A stretch of DNA of 6,529 nucleotides from Bacteroidales bacterium (GCA_030643125.1 DAOWML010000137.1:1-6529), one strand, 5' to 3'. Shown: positions 1 to 6,317, counted from the first letter of the stretch. Notes: generated by a model not told the origin, from the sequence alone. Numbers and translations: made by a program.

Positions 1-254
1 AAGCCATCATTTATCCATAGAATAATTGGTTTTGTTAAGTTAAAATGTTCAGATCCTAATGTGAAATTTTCTTTCCATAAAGATTCATATGAACTAGCCC
101 ATCCGGAGTTAGCAATAATTAATGCTAAAATTGTTGCTATAATTAATAATATACCTCCTGCTGATTCTATTTGTAAGAATCGTTTAAATGGTTGTCTTAC
201 TCTATCAAATGGGTCTTTGATTTTATCATTCAGATAATCATCACGGTAAGTCAT
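1..254 (-). CDS. nhaA: Na+/H+ antiporter NhaA, N-terminal part (runs off left edge)
   Basis: NhaA is an inner-membrane Na+/H+ antiporter that expels sodium in exchange for protons and supports pH and salt homeostasis. Only the first 84 codons are in the window. From the ATG at 254-252 the translation begins MTYRDDYLNDKIKDPFDRV. It then has the hallmark stretch ESAGGILLIIATILALIIAN at about residues 30-49, the first membrane helix of the family. This is followed by an SYESLW segment and, at the edge, LTKPIILWINDG, matching the conserved WINDG entry to helix 2. The start is supported because the short charged leader before ESAGG is usual for NhaA, and the bases before it are A-rich, as is common in Bacteroidota. 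It lies 138 bases downstream of the murU-like gene on the same strand, so it could be read from that operon or from its own promoter. I see no convincing TTTG/TAnnTTTG pair in the gap. The family call is firm; transport ability cannot be judged from this fragment. Confidence 0.93.
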   Translation of the reverse strand, partial: MTYRDDYLNDKIKDPFDRVRQPFKRFLQIESAGGILLIIATILALIIANSGWASSYESLWKENFTLGSEHFNLTKPIILWINDG

Positions 255-392
255 GCAATTAAATTTTTATGTTATTTGTTTTTTTAAATTATGAAGTATT
301 ATTTCTTTAATAACATGTCAATACGGTTAATTTGCATTTTTGTTCTAAATTGATGAAAAATAAATGATGATATATCTCACCTAAATTGAATC

Positions 393-1121
393 TTATACCG
401 AATTCAGGTTAATATATTTTTCTGCAACATCTAGCTTTTTAGAACTGCCAATATCAAACCAATAACCTTTATCATGTTGATAGGCTAATATTAGATTGTT
501 TTTTGAAAGTTTAAGATAGTTTTGAACAATTGAAAATTTCCCTTCTTGCTTAATATTTTTAAAAATGGTCGGACTAATAACATGAATTCCACTAAAAGCT
601 AAAGATGTGTATTTTTCTGAAGATCTTGAGATTATTTTTTCTGAGGTCTTTGTATTTTCCCAACCACATAGTTCTTTTTCATTATTGAAAAGAAAATATC
701 TGCTTGATGTTCTTTTTCTGACAGCTAATGTAGCAAGTGCTTTATTTTTATTGTGAAAGTCAATCATTCCTTTTAAATCAATGTTGCTAATTACATCAAC
801 ATTATGCACAATAAAAGGTTCATTGTCATTAAAAAACCAGGAAGCTTTTTTTAATCCACCTCCGGTATCCAATAATTCATTTGTTTCATCGGAGATTTCA
901 ATTCGAATTCCAAAATTGTTTTTGGAGATTAAAAAGTCAATAATTTGATCGGCAAGATAATGAACGTTTACAATAATTTCTTTTACACCAATACTTATCA
1001 GGTTTTTAATAACTAATTCAATCATAGGTGTTCCGTTAACCGGAACCAATGCTTTAGGTGTATTATCAGTTAAAGGTTTTAATCTTGTGCCTTTCCCTGC
1101 CGCAAAAATCATTGCTTTCAT
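393..1121 (-). CDS. murU: MurU-like sugar-1-phosphate nucleotidyltransferase (probable MurNAc-1-phosphate uridylyltransferase)
   Basis: This 242-residue cytoplasmic protein is a single NTP-transferase domain (Rossmann-like). The nucleotide-binding signature is at residues 7-25, reading AAGKGTRLKPLT then NTPKAL, with the Arg and Lys that grip the triphosphate. TGGG at 86-89, HNVDV at 106-110 (metal-binding Asp109), SGIHV at 177-181 and WFDIG at 221-225 follow the order seen in Pseudomonas MurU, which makes UDP-MurNAc from MurNAc-1-phosphate and UTP. MurU has NGDV where this protein has NVDV; the Asp is kept. The length (MurU about 223) and the absence of a C-terminal left-handed beta-helix argue against GlmU. 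The start overlaps the stop of the RapZ-domain gene by four bases (ATGA), implying translational coupling, and the kinase two genes upstream would supply the substrate. Other possibilities are mannose-1-phosphate guanylyltransferase or another sugar nucleotidyltransferase, since the fold does not fix the sugar. The fold is near certain; MurU specificity is inferred mainly from context. Confidence 0.8.
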   Translation of the reverse strand: MKAMIFAAGKGTRLKPLTDNTPKALVPVNGTPMIELVIKNLISIGVKEIIVNVHYLADQIIDFLISKNNFGIRIEISDETNELLDTGGGLKKASWFFNDNEPFIVHNVDVISNIDLKGMIDFHNKNKALATLAVRKRTSSRYFLFNNEKELCGWENTKTSEKIISRSSEKYTSLAFSGIHVISPTIFKNIKQEGKFSIVQNYLKLSKNNLILAYQHDKGYWFDIGSSKKLDVAEKYINLNSV

Positions 1122-1534
1122 GAGCGTTCCTTTTTTAAAATTTCTTGCTCAATATGATTGACTATAATATTGATATCAAGATTCTTTTTAAGGTGTTGTG
1201 AAAGATTTTCGGCACAATATACCGAGCGATGTTGTCCACCTGTGCAACCAAAGCTTACCATCAGATGTGTGAATTCTCGTTTAATATATTTTTTTACAGA
1301 TTGATCTATAATTGCAAAAATATGGTTTAAGAATTCTGACATTTCCGTTTCATTTTCAAAAAACCGAATAACTTCTTTATCCTTACCCGTTAGGTTCTTG
1401 TATTCTTCATATCTTCCAGGATTATTAATTGATCTGCAGTCGAAAATGAATCCTCCTCCATTTCCTGAATTATCCTCAGGCAGTGTTCGTTTATATGAAA
1501 AACTATTTATTGTAACTGTTAATTTGTTATTCAT
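1118..1534 (-). CDS. Stand-alone RapZ C-terminal domain protein
   Basis: This 138-residue protein matches only the C-terminal domain of RapZ (old name YvcJ/YhbJ). Visible family motifs are SFSYK with the LP at 18-19, GGFIFDCRSINNPG at 27-40, LTGKD at 48-52 and the signature GCTGGQHRSVY at 96-106, followed by AENL. E. coli RapZ has about 284 residues with an N-terminal P-loop domain; here no Walker A motif or N-terminal domain is present, and the ATG lies directly at the domain edge. In E. coli the C-terminal domain binds glucosamine-6-phosphate and the small RNAs GlmY/GlmZ, adjusting GlmS synthesis; the GCTGG-HRS segment belongs to that binding site. It is sandwiched between an AmgK-like kinase (four-base ATGA overlap at 1531-1534) and a MurU-like transferase (overlap at 1118-1121). 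I infer a sensor or regulator of amino-sugar flux, but an enzymatic or RNA-binding role is open. The Lys/Arg-rich tail (KKERS) could contact RNA. The family call is firm; the function is unknown here. Confidence 0.9.
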   Translation of the reverse strand: MNNKLTVTINSFSYKRTLPEDNSGNGGGFIFDCRSINNPGRYEEYKNLTGKDKEVIRFFENETEMSEFLNHIFAIIDQSVKKYIKREFTHLMVSFGCTGGQHRSVYCAENLSQHLKKNLDINIIVNHIEQEILKKERS

Positions 1535-2553
1535 CTTATTTCTGAATTTGTGATTTGTTCAATAATTTGTTTTAATTCAGGCATTTTGTCAAGTATGTCA
1601 ATCTTATCTTTTAAATAAACTAAATTGCTAATTGCTAAAGGAATGCTTTCGATAAAGTGATTCTTCTTTTCGATTAAACCACGTAAACCATAAGCTCCCA
1701 GTGTTTGCAAAATCCTTATTAATGCAAATGCAAAATAATACTCAATAAATTCATTTTTATTTATTGGGGCAAATTGCTTAGCAACTTGAATATAATAATC
1801 TAATAAATGATTTTTGATATGTTCAGGAATTTTAGCTTTTGCCTGAAATAAAAGAGATACTAAATCATATTGTAATGGTCCTTTTCGTCCACCCTGGTAA
1901 TCGATAAACCAGGGTTGATCGTTTACTAATAAAATATTTCTTGCCTGAAAATCACGAAACATGAAATAATTATTATCCGCAGTTAACAGATACTTAGCGA
2001 AAAGATCAAAATCTGAATCTATTTTTTCTTGATTATAACTTAATTTCAAAGCATTTGCATAATTTATTTTGAAATAATTCAAGTCATATTTTATAGCATT
2101 CTCATCGAATTCAGAATAGGGGTAACATTTTGAAAAGTTAAAACTACTACCGGCAATAATTTGTATTCGTATTAATTCCTGAATTACTTTTTTATATATT
2201 TCTAATGCTTTAACAGGAAACCTATTTTTTGTTTTGTTAGATATTAACCATGAAAGAAGTTGATTGTCTCCCAAATCTTGAATCAAATAAATACTTTCAT
2301 TTAGTTTTTTACAATATATTGCCGGAACATTTATTCTTGATTCCAGAAACTGATTTGTAAAATCAATGAAAGCAATATTTTCTTTGTAATTATCATTATA
2401 AACTCCAATTGCAGTAGTATCCTTTTTTTGTATGCGATAATAAATACGGTTAGATCCTGAGTGGGGAAACTTTTGGATACTTTCAGGTTTCGAGCCATAC
2501 CAGTTTTTAAATAATGAACTTAATTTGTTTTCTATGTTTAAGATTTGATTCAT
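1531..2553 (-). CDS. amgK: AmgK-like anomeric sugar kinase (APH/phosphotransferase family)
   Basis: This 340-residue cytoplasmic kinase has the aminoglycoside phosphotransferase/choline kinase fold. Visible parts are a nucleotide loop near 30-41 (HSGSNRIYYRI), and the catalytic loop FRDFQARN at 199-206 with Asp201 as likely base and Asn206 as metal ligand. FIDYQGGRKGPLQYDLVSLL at 216-235 follows, where Asp218 is the DFG-like Mg2+ ligand. The catalytic loop has Arg-Asp where true aminoglycoside kinases have His-Asp; RDF/RDY with GPxxYDLxSLL is the pattern of AmgK-type sugar kinases, so antibiotic resistance is unlikely. AmgK phosphorylates MurNAc (and GlcNAc) at the anomeric carbon, giving MurNAc-1-phosphate for MurU, and a MurU-like gene lies two genes downstream. 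The ATG at 2553 follows the DUF554 stop (2554-2556) with no gap; the TGA overlaps the RapZ-domain ATG. The C-terminal 100 residues are helical without recognised motifs. The family is secure; the MurNAc substrate is inferred from the partner gene. Confidence 0.82.
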   Translation of the reverse strand: MNQILNIENKLSSLFKNWYGSKPESIQKFPHSGSNRIYYRIQKKDTTAIGVYNDNYKENIAFIDFTNQFLESRINVPAIYCKKLNESIYLIQDLGDNQLLSWLISNKTKNRFPVKALEIYKKVIQELIRIQIIAGSSFNFSKCYPYSEFDENAIKYDLNYFKINYANALKLSYNQEKIDSDFDLFAKYLLTADNNYFMFRDFQARNILLVNDQPWFIDYQGGRKGPLQYDLVSLLFQAKAKIPEHIKNHLLDYYIQVAKQFAPINKNEFIEYYFAFALIRILQTLGAYGLRGLIEKKNHFIESIPLAISNLVYLKDKIDILDKMPELKQIIEQITNSEIR

Positions 2554-3231
2554 TTATCCGAAAAAGTAAACTAAAACTACAATTATAATTAAAGCAGGAA
2601 TCATATTAAGAATTTTTAGTTGTTTAATTTCAAGAATATGAATTCCTAAACCAATTAACATTAATCCTCCAATGCCGGTTAATTCATTAATAATGCTTTC
2701 GGCAAAGTAATCACCAAAATAAGCTGCGAGTAGTGTTAATCCACCCTGATATATCAACAAAGGAATTACAGAAAATGCAACACCAAAACCCAGTGCTGCT
2801 GCAAGTGCAATCGAAGAAACGCCATCTAAAACAGATTTTGCTAATAACAGGTTAGGTTTTCCTCCCAGACCTTCCTCAATTGCTCCTAAAATAGTAACAG
2901 ATCCCATGCAGAACAATAGGAAAGCAGTAACAAAACCTTCAGAAAATCTGGAGTTGTTTGATTTAAACCGGCTTTTCATATTATTCCCAAAGTGATTAAC
3001 AAATTTATCGATATTAATCCATTCGCCTATTATTCCTCCACTTACTATGCTTATGACCATTAAAAACATATTATTTGTTTTTAGTGCCATAAAAACTCCA
3101 ATAAAGAGAGTAAACAACCCAATTGCCTGAAAAATAATTTTAATAAATCGTTCTGGAAGCTTTGTATTTAGGCTAGTTCCAATAATACTTCCAATTATTA
3201 TTGCTGCAGCATTTATTAATGTACCTGTCAT
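2554..3231 (-). CDS. DUF554 (YdfK/YqgA-type) integral membrane protein
   Basis: This 225-residue, very hydrophobic protein is of the DUF554 family, whose E. coli member is YqgA and B. subtilis member YdfK. About seven membrane segments can be read: near 5-20, 33-50, 54-70, 99-117, 136-160, 160-175/183-200 (boundaries uncertain) and 208-224. One long polar loop at 72-98 is rich in Asn, Lys and Arg and is probably cytoplasmic. Family landmarks are the N-terminal GTLINAAAIIIGSIIG, FCMGSVTILGAIEEGLGG at 107-124 and LLLAKSVLDGVSS at 128-140, with conserved acidic residues Glu119-Glu120 and Asp136 inside or next to the membrane, which suggests ion or solute handling. The length fits the family. No function is established that I can name. 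It is the first gene of the four-gene unit, and its stop codon abuts the kinase start, so co-expression with the sugar kinase is very likely. A role as permease for a recycled wall sugar is only a guess. Confidence 0.9.
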   Translation of the reverse strand: MTGTLINAAAIIIGSIIGTSLNTKLPERFIKIIFQAIGLFTLFIGVFMALKTNNMFLMVISIVSGGIIGEWINIDKFVNHFGNNMKSRFKSNNSRFSEGFVTAFLLFCMGSVTILGAIEEGLGGKPNLLLAKSVLDGVSSIALAAALGFGVAFSVIPLLIYQGGLTLLAAYFGDYFAESIINELTGIGGLMLIGLGIHILEIKQLKILNMIPALIIIVVLVYFFG

Positions 3232-3274
3232 AAATCAATATATTTTCTGATAAAGATAATAAGTTGATATATTT

Positions 3275-3305
3275 ATTGTTTAATATTTGTTTAAAATTAA
3301 TTTTG
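3275..3305 (+). promoter_or_regulatory. Possible Bacteroidota-type promoter for the 151-residue protein gene
   Basis: TAATTTTG at 3298-3305 matches the Bacteroidota -7 consensus TAnnTTTG exactly. ATTG at 3275-3278 sits 19 bases upstream, a one-base miss from the -33 TTTG. Transcription would begin near 3310, about 55 bases before the ATG at 3366 and after the alternative TTG start at 3264, so the site also favours the shorter protein. The region is so AT-rich that chance matches are likely. Confidence 0.4.
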
Positions 3306-3365
3306 TTGTTATCCAATATAATTAATAAATTTAGAAACACATTAATAAGTAAATTTTTAGATAAT

Positions 3366-3821
3366 ATGAGAATAGAATTATTTAGTTCCGAATATTTAAA
3401 TATTGTTGAGTTAAATACAACCGGTGATAATGATAATTATATAAAAGGAGATTCTGAATCGAAATATGTAGAAAGTGAGGTATTTAACTTGTTTGCAAAT
3501 TGTTTTGAAAATGCAAATAAACTTTACGAATTTTTTGGAGCTACGAAATATAATGCGAGAAAAATTGTTCCTTTACGAAATGAGTTGATCTCTAAATTAG
3601 AGACTTTGCAAAGCATAAAAGATTTCGAAGATTTTCAGAATTATTTAGATCAGGTTTTTCTGGGACAAGAATTTATTGACGAACTCACAGCAGAGGATAA
3701 TAAATGGACAGAGAAATGGAAATTTTACCTGGATAAACTTATTCTGGTTAATAAAGGAATTATCGAAATGACTGATAAATGCATTGAAGAACAACAAGTT
3801 TTGTGGGTAATAGGTTACTAA
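3366..3821 (+). CDS. Hypothetical acidic protein of about 151 residues, family not recognised
   Basis: I do not recognise this protein. From the ATG at 3366 it has 151 residues starting MRIELFSSEYLNIVELNTTG. It contains a low-complexity polar patch (GDNDNYIKGDSESKY, about 20-34), then a mostly helical acidic body rich in Glu, Asp, Lys and aromatic residues, and ends VLWVIGY. There is no signal peptide, membrane helix or metal or nucleotide motif, so a soluble cytoplasmic protein is likely. The frame is open upstream to a TTG at 3264, which would add 34 hydrophobic residues resembling a membrane anchor. I prefer the ATG because the extension is made of AT-rich codons, needs a rare start and begins before the likely promoter. 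Codon use and AT content of the body resemble the neighbours, and the frame stays open for 450 bases in AT-rich DNA, which supports real coding. It is divergent from the DUF554-kinase operon, sharing a 134-base intergenic region, and is followed by a terminator-like hairpin 15 bases after the stop. Confidence 0.7.
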   Translation: MRIELFSSEYLNIVELNTTGDNDNYIKGDSESKYVESEVFNLFANCFENANKLYEFFGATKYNARKIVPLRNELISKLETLQSIKDFEDFQNYLDQVFLGQEFIDELTAEDNKWTEKWKFYLDKLILVNKGIIEMTDKCIEEQQVLWVIGY

Positions 3822-3836
3822 ATTGAATATGTTGTG

Positions 3837-3858
3837 TAAAAATAGAAAGCTATTTTTA
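3837..3858 (+). terminator. AT-rich terminator-like hairpin after the 151-residue protein gene
   Basis: A perfect inverted repeat, TAAAAATAG (3837-3845) and CTATTTTTA (3850-3858), flanks an AAAG loop, starting 15 bases after the TAA stop. It is followed by TTAGTTTTAAC, a poor U-tract. The stem is almost all A-T, so termination may be leaky. The A-rich left arm also makes it symmetric enough to act weakly on either strand. Confidence 0.5.
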
Positions 3859-3940
3859 TTAGTTTTAACAGGCTTTAGGAATTATTGATTTTATAGAAGT
3901 GTTAAAAAAACACAAAAAGTATTTTTTTTTGTTTTCGAGC

Positions 3941-3969
3941 TTTGAATATCAATTTATGTCGTATATTTG
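3941..3969 (+). promoter_or_regulatory. Strong Bacteroidota-type promoter match upstream of the small-RNA candidate
   Basis: TTTG at 3941-3944 and TATATTTG at 3962-3969 match both elements of the Bacteroidota primary sigma factor consensus (TTTG at -33, TAnnTTTG at -7) without a mismatch, separated by 17 bases. It is the best promoter match I found in the window. Transcription would start near 3974-3977. There is no protein start for 230 bases downstream, and an intrinsic terminator intervenes, so the product should be a short RNA. Confidence 0.65.
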
Positions 3970-3974
3970 TAATG

Positions 3975-4063
3975 AATAAATAGGGCTATTATTTTACTTC
4001 ACTATAATAGCAAGGTTAATAAATTAGAGTGTTAGCATCCCGGGGGGCCGGGATGTTTTTTTT
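3975..4063 (+). ncRNA. Candidate small RNA of about 90 nucleotides
   Basis: A full transcription unit without a protein frame is visible. After a consensus promoter (3941-3969) comes a hairpin with a perfect 8-bp stem, GCTATTAT (3985-3992) and ATAATAGC (4004-4011), around an 11-base loop TTTACTTCACT. Then there is a 24-base AT-rich linker presumed single-stranded (4012-4035), and an intrinsic terminator hairpin (4036-4055) with a run of eight T. The two-hairpin layout with an unpaired linker is typical of trans-acting small RNAs, the linker or the first loop being the usual pairing region. I do not recognise a known family: it is shorter than 6S RNA and lacks its long bulged stem, and no tRNA or riboswitch fold is apparent. 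The 5' end is an estimate from the promoter. It could instead be a terminated leader of the peptidase gene, but the first hairpin does not overlap the terminator, so no antiterminator switch is evident. Confidence 0.5.
4036..4063 (+). terminator. Strong intrinsic terminator of the small-RNA candidate
   Basis: CATCCCGG (4036-4043) and CCGGGATG (4048-4055) form a perfect 8-bp GC-rich stem around a GGGG loop, extendable by a G-T and an A-T pair. Eight T follow at 4056-4063, then another T-rich stretch to 4074. This is a textbook rho-independent terminator for the plus strand. It ends transcription about 145 bases before the peptidase start and would also stop read-through from 3366-3821. Confidence 0.85.
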
Positions 4064-4140
4064 ATTCTTTTTTTAGGTTAAACCATTTACAAAAATCACC
4101 ATCTAAAAAAATGTTGTTGTTATAATCTGTTTTATAAGAT

Positions 4141-4171
4141 TTTATACTTATTAATTGATTTATTATCTTTA
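4141..4171 (+). promoter_or_regulatory. Weak promoter-like pair before the M3 peptidase gene
   Basis: TATCTTTA at 4164-4171 matches the -7 consensus TAnnTTTG except for the last base, and TTTA at 4141-4144 sits 19 bases upstream as a one-mismatch -33 element. Transcription would begin near 4177, giving a leader of about 32 bases. A separate promoter is needed here because a strong terminator ends at 4063, but this exact site is only a plausible choice in AT-rich DNA. Confidence 0.35.
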
Positions 4172-4208
4172 AAAACATTTTTAAAATCTTAACCATAAAA
4201 TAAATCAC

Positions 4209-6317
4209 ATGAAGAAACTTACACTATTGTTAATCGTAACCAGCATGGTAATTTTTAGTTGTACTGATCAAGGAGGGAAAATAAGTACTGAGAATCCTTT
4301 CTTAACTGAATTTGATACTCCTTTTCAGGTACCTCCTTTTGATATAATTGATACTACTCATTATATTCCGGCATTTAAGGCTGGTATTACGCAAGAAAAA
4401 GCAGAAATAGATGCGATAATTAATAATAAGGAAGAACCAAATTTTGAAAATACAATTATTCCTTTCGATCAATCGGGAGAGATTTTACGTAGAGCACGAG
4501 TATTTTACAGTTTAAATTCTGCTAATACGAATCCAACACTACAGAAAATTGCTCGTGAATTAACTTCACTTATGTCGGCTCACCGAAATGAGATAGGATT
4601 AAATCAAGAGTTATTTAAAAGAATAAAAGCAGTTTATGATAAACGGGAAAGTTTGGGATTAAACCAGGAACAAATGAGAGTGGTTGAGAAATATTATCGC
4701 GATTTTGAAAGAAATGGTGCTGCACTCCCCGAAGAGCAAAGAGAAAAATTAAAGAAGATAAATGAACAACTATCGATGCTTTCATTAAAGTTTGGAGAAA
4801 ACTTATTAGCGGAAAATAACGATTATAAATTAATTATTGAAAACGAAGAAAATCTTATTGGCTTACCTGAAGGAGTTATTTCAGCTGCAGCTGAACAGGC
4901 TAAACAAAATGAAATGGAAGGTAAATGGGTCTTTACTTTACAAAAACCGAGTTGGATTCCTTTTATTACCTATTCGCCAAAAAGAGAACTTCGAGAGAAA
5001 ATTTATAAAGCATATTACCATAGGGGTGATAACGACAATGAAAATGATAGTAAAGAGATAATTGCAGAAGTTGTTACGTTACGTGACCAGCGTGCGAAAT
5101 TACTTGGATATGGAAATTACGCTGAATATGTAATTGATAATAATATGGCAAAAACCCCGGAGAATGTTTATGATTTTTTACATAAAGTTTGGGAACCAGC
5201 ATTAGAAGTTTCGAAAAAAGAACGTGATGAAATACAAAAAATAATTGATGCTGAAGGTGGAAACTTTAAACTCCAATCATGGGATTGGTGGTATTATACC
5301 GAGAAATTACGTAAACAAAAATATGATTTAGACAAAGAGGAGTTAAAACAATATTTCTCATTAGATAATGTGCGTGAAGGAATTTTCTATGTTTCAAATA
5401 AATTGTATGGATTACAATTTGAGGAAAGAACTGATATTCCTGTTTATCATGAGGAAGTAAAAGTATATGAAGTTAAAGAGGCTGATGGATCTCATTTGTC
5501 AATTCTTTATATTGATAGCTATCCACGTCCTGGGAAAAGGGGAGGAGCCTGGTGTGGTGCTATGAGAAGTGGGGCGTACGAAGATGGTGGAAAAATATAT
5601 CCCGTAGTATATATTGTTACTAATTTTACGCGCCCGACAGGAGATATGCCGGCATTATTAAGTTGGGATGAAACAACTACTTTTTTCCATGAATTTGGTC
5701 ATGCATTACATAATTTTTTTGCTGATGGTCATTACAGAAGAACTTCTCGTGACGTTCCAAGAGATTATGTTGAATTACCTGCTCAAGTAATGGAAAACTG
5801 GGCAGGTGAAGCCGAGGTATTAAAAATTTATGCTAAACATTACGAAACAGGAGAAGTTATTCCTGACGAGTTAATTGAAAAGATTCAAAAGAGTGGACAC
5901 TTTAACCAGGGATTTTCAACCGTTGAATATGTAGCAGCCTCGTTACTTGATTTAGAATGGCATACTATTGAAAATACTAAAAACATAGATGTTAATGCTT
6001 TTGAAAAGGCGGCTATGGATGAAATCGGATTAATTGATGAAATTATTCCAAGATATCGAAGCACTTATTTTTCACATATTTTTAGTGGTGGATATTCTGC
6101 AGGATACTACGTTTACTTATGGGCTGAGGTACTAGACTCTGATGCATTTAATGCATTTAAGGAAAGTGGTGATTTATATAACCAGGAATTAGCGGCAAAA
6201 TTCAGAAAACATGTTTTGGCTGAAAATGGAATGGGTGAAGGAATGGAACAATATCTTAAGTTTCGTGGTAAAGAACCTTCAATTGATGCATTGCTTGAAA
6301 AACGGGGATTGAAATAA
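4209..6317 (+). CDS. dcp: M3-family dipeptidyl carboxypeptidase (Dcp-like) lipoprotein
   Basis: This 702-residue zinc metallopeptidase is of family M3 (Dcp/oligopeptidase A/thimet group). Dcp removes dipeptides from the C-terminus of short peptides. The N-terminus is a lipoprotein signal: MKK, a hydrophobic core, and a lipobox VIFSC with Cys18 as the lipidation site, so the enzyme is exported and membrane-anchored, on the periplasmic side or at the surface. No clear acidic surface-export signal follows the Cys. The helical N-terminal region starts NPFLTEFDTPFQVPPFD. The zinc site is HEFGH at 494-498 (His494, Glu495, His498) with the third ligand Glu522 in DYVELPAQVMENW. The C-terminal RYRSTYFSHIFSGGYSAGYYVYLWAEV carries the substrate-binding Tyr/His residues of the family. 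All key residues are present and the length is normal, so it should be active. It is transcribed alone, between a strong terminator at 4063 and weak hairpins after 6334. The family is certain; Dcp versus another M3 oligopeptidase is likely rather than proven. Confidence 0.93.
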   Translation: MKKLTLLLIVTSMVIFSCTDQGGKISTENPFLTEFDTPFQVPPFDIIDTTHYIPAFKAGITQEKAEIDAIINNKEEPNFENTIIPFDQSGEILRRARVFYSLNSANTNPTLQKIARELTSLMSAHRNEIGLNQELFKRIKAVYDKRESLGLNQEQMRVVEKYYRDFERNGAALPEEQREKLKKINEQLSMLSLKFGENLLAENNDYKLIIENEENLIGLPEGVISAAAEQAKQNEMEGKWVFTLQKPSWIPFITYSPKRELREKIYKAYYHRGDNDNENDSKEIIAEVVTLRDQRAKLLGYGNYAEYVIDNNMAKTPENVYDFLHKVWEPALEVSKKERDEIQKIIDAEGGNFKLQSWDWWYYTEKLRKQKYDLDKEELKQYFSLDNVREGIFYVSNKLYGLQFEERTDIPVYHEEVKVYEVKEADGSHLSILYIDSYPRPGKRGGAWCGAMRSGAYEDGGKIYPVVYIVTNFTRPTGDMPALLSWDETTTFFHEFGHALHNFFADGHYRRTSRDVPRDYVELPAQVMENWAGEAEVLKIYAKHYETGEVIPDELIEKIQKSGHFNQGFSTVEYVAASLLDLEWHTIENTKNIDVNAFEKAAMDEIGLIDEIIPRYRSTYFSHIFSGGYSAGYYVYLWAEVLDSDAFNAFKESGDLYNQELAAKFRKHVLAENGMGEGMEQYLKFRGKEPSIDALLEKRGLK

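Larger units (their letters stand above)
3822..4208. other. 387-base intergenic region with a small-RNA candidate
   Basis: No credible protein frame is present on either strand. From left to right it holds the AT-rich hairpin at 3837-3858; an A/T-run stretch at 3904-3934 with a weak GTGTT/AACAC hairpin and a run of ten T; a promoter-like pair at 3941-3969; an 8-bp hairpin at 3985-4011; a strong GC-rich terminator at 4036-4063; and about 145 bases of AT-rich leader before the peptidase gene with one weak promoter-like pair. The GC-rich terminator stands out sharply from its surroundings. Confidence 0.7.

Noticed and set aside
255..392. A promoter for nhaA, including a TTGACA on the minus strand near 318-323
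   Set aside because: There is no TAnnTTTG element at a proper distance, and TAATAC lies only 14 bases from TTGACA. Nothing in this 138-base gap is convincing.
1531..2553. An aminoglycoside resistance phosphotransferase
   Set aside because: The fold is the same, but the catalytic loop is RDFQARN instead of HGD-type, and the coupling to RapZ-domain and MurU-like genes points to a sugar kinase.
3251..3258. A minus-strand TATCTTTA as -7 element of the DUF554-kinase operon
   Set aside because: It matches seven of the eight consensus positions but has no -33 TTTG at 19-21 bases, so it is not separable from chance in this A/T-rich gap.
3264..3365. N-terminal extension of the 151-residue protein from a TTG start, with a hydrophobic stretch
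   Set aside because: It needs a rare start codon, overlaps the likely promoter at 3275-3305, and its hydrophobicity is what A/T-rich noncoding DNA gives when translated. It is kept only as an alternative.
3972..3983. A three-codon ATG-AAT-AAA-TAG mini-frame at the start of the small-RNA candidate
   Set aside because: It falls at or before the expected transcription start, has no ribosome-binding context, and short frames of this kind arise by chance.
3975..4208. A transcription attenuator or riboswitch controlling the peptidase gene
   Set aside because: The hairpin at 3985-4011 does not overlap the terminator at 4036-4055, so no mutually exclusive antiterminator is visible. There are also no features of a known riboswitch.
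4837..5061. A 74-codon plus-strand frame inside the peptidase gene
   Set aside because: It lies wholly within the M3 peptidase in another frame, has Lys/Leu/Arg-rich low-information sequence and no start context; it is a shadow of the real gene.
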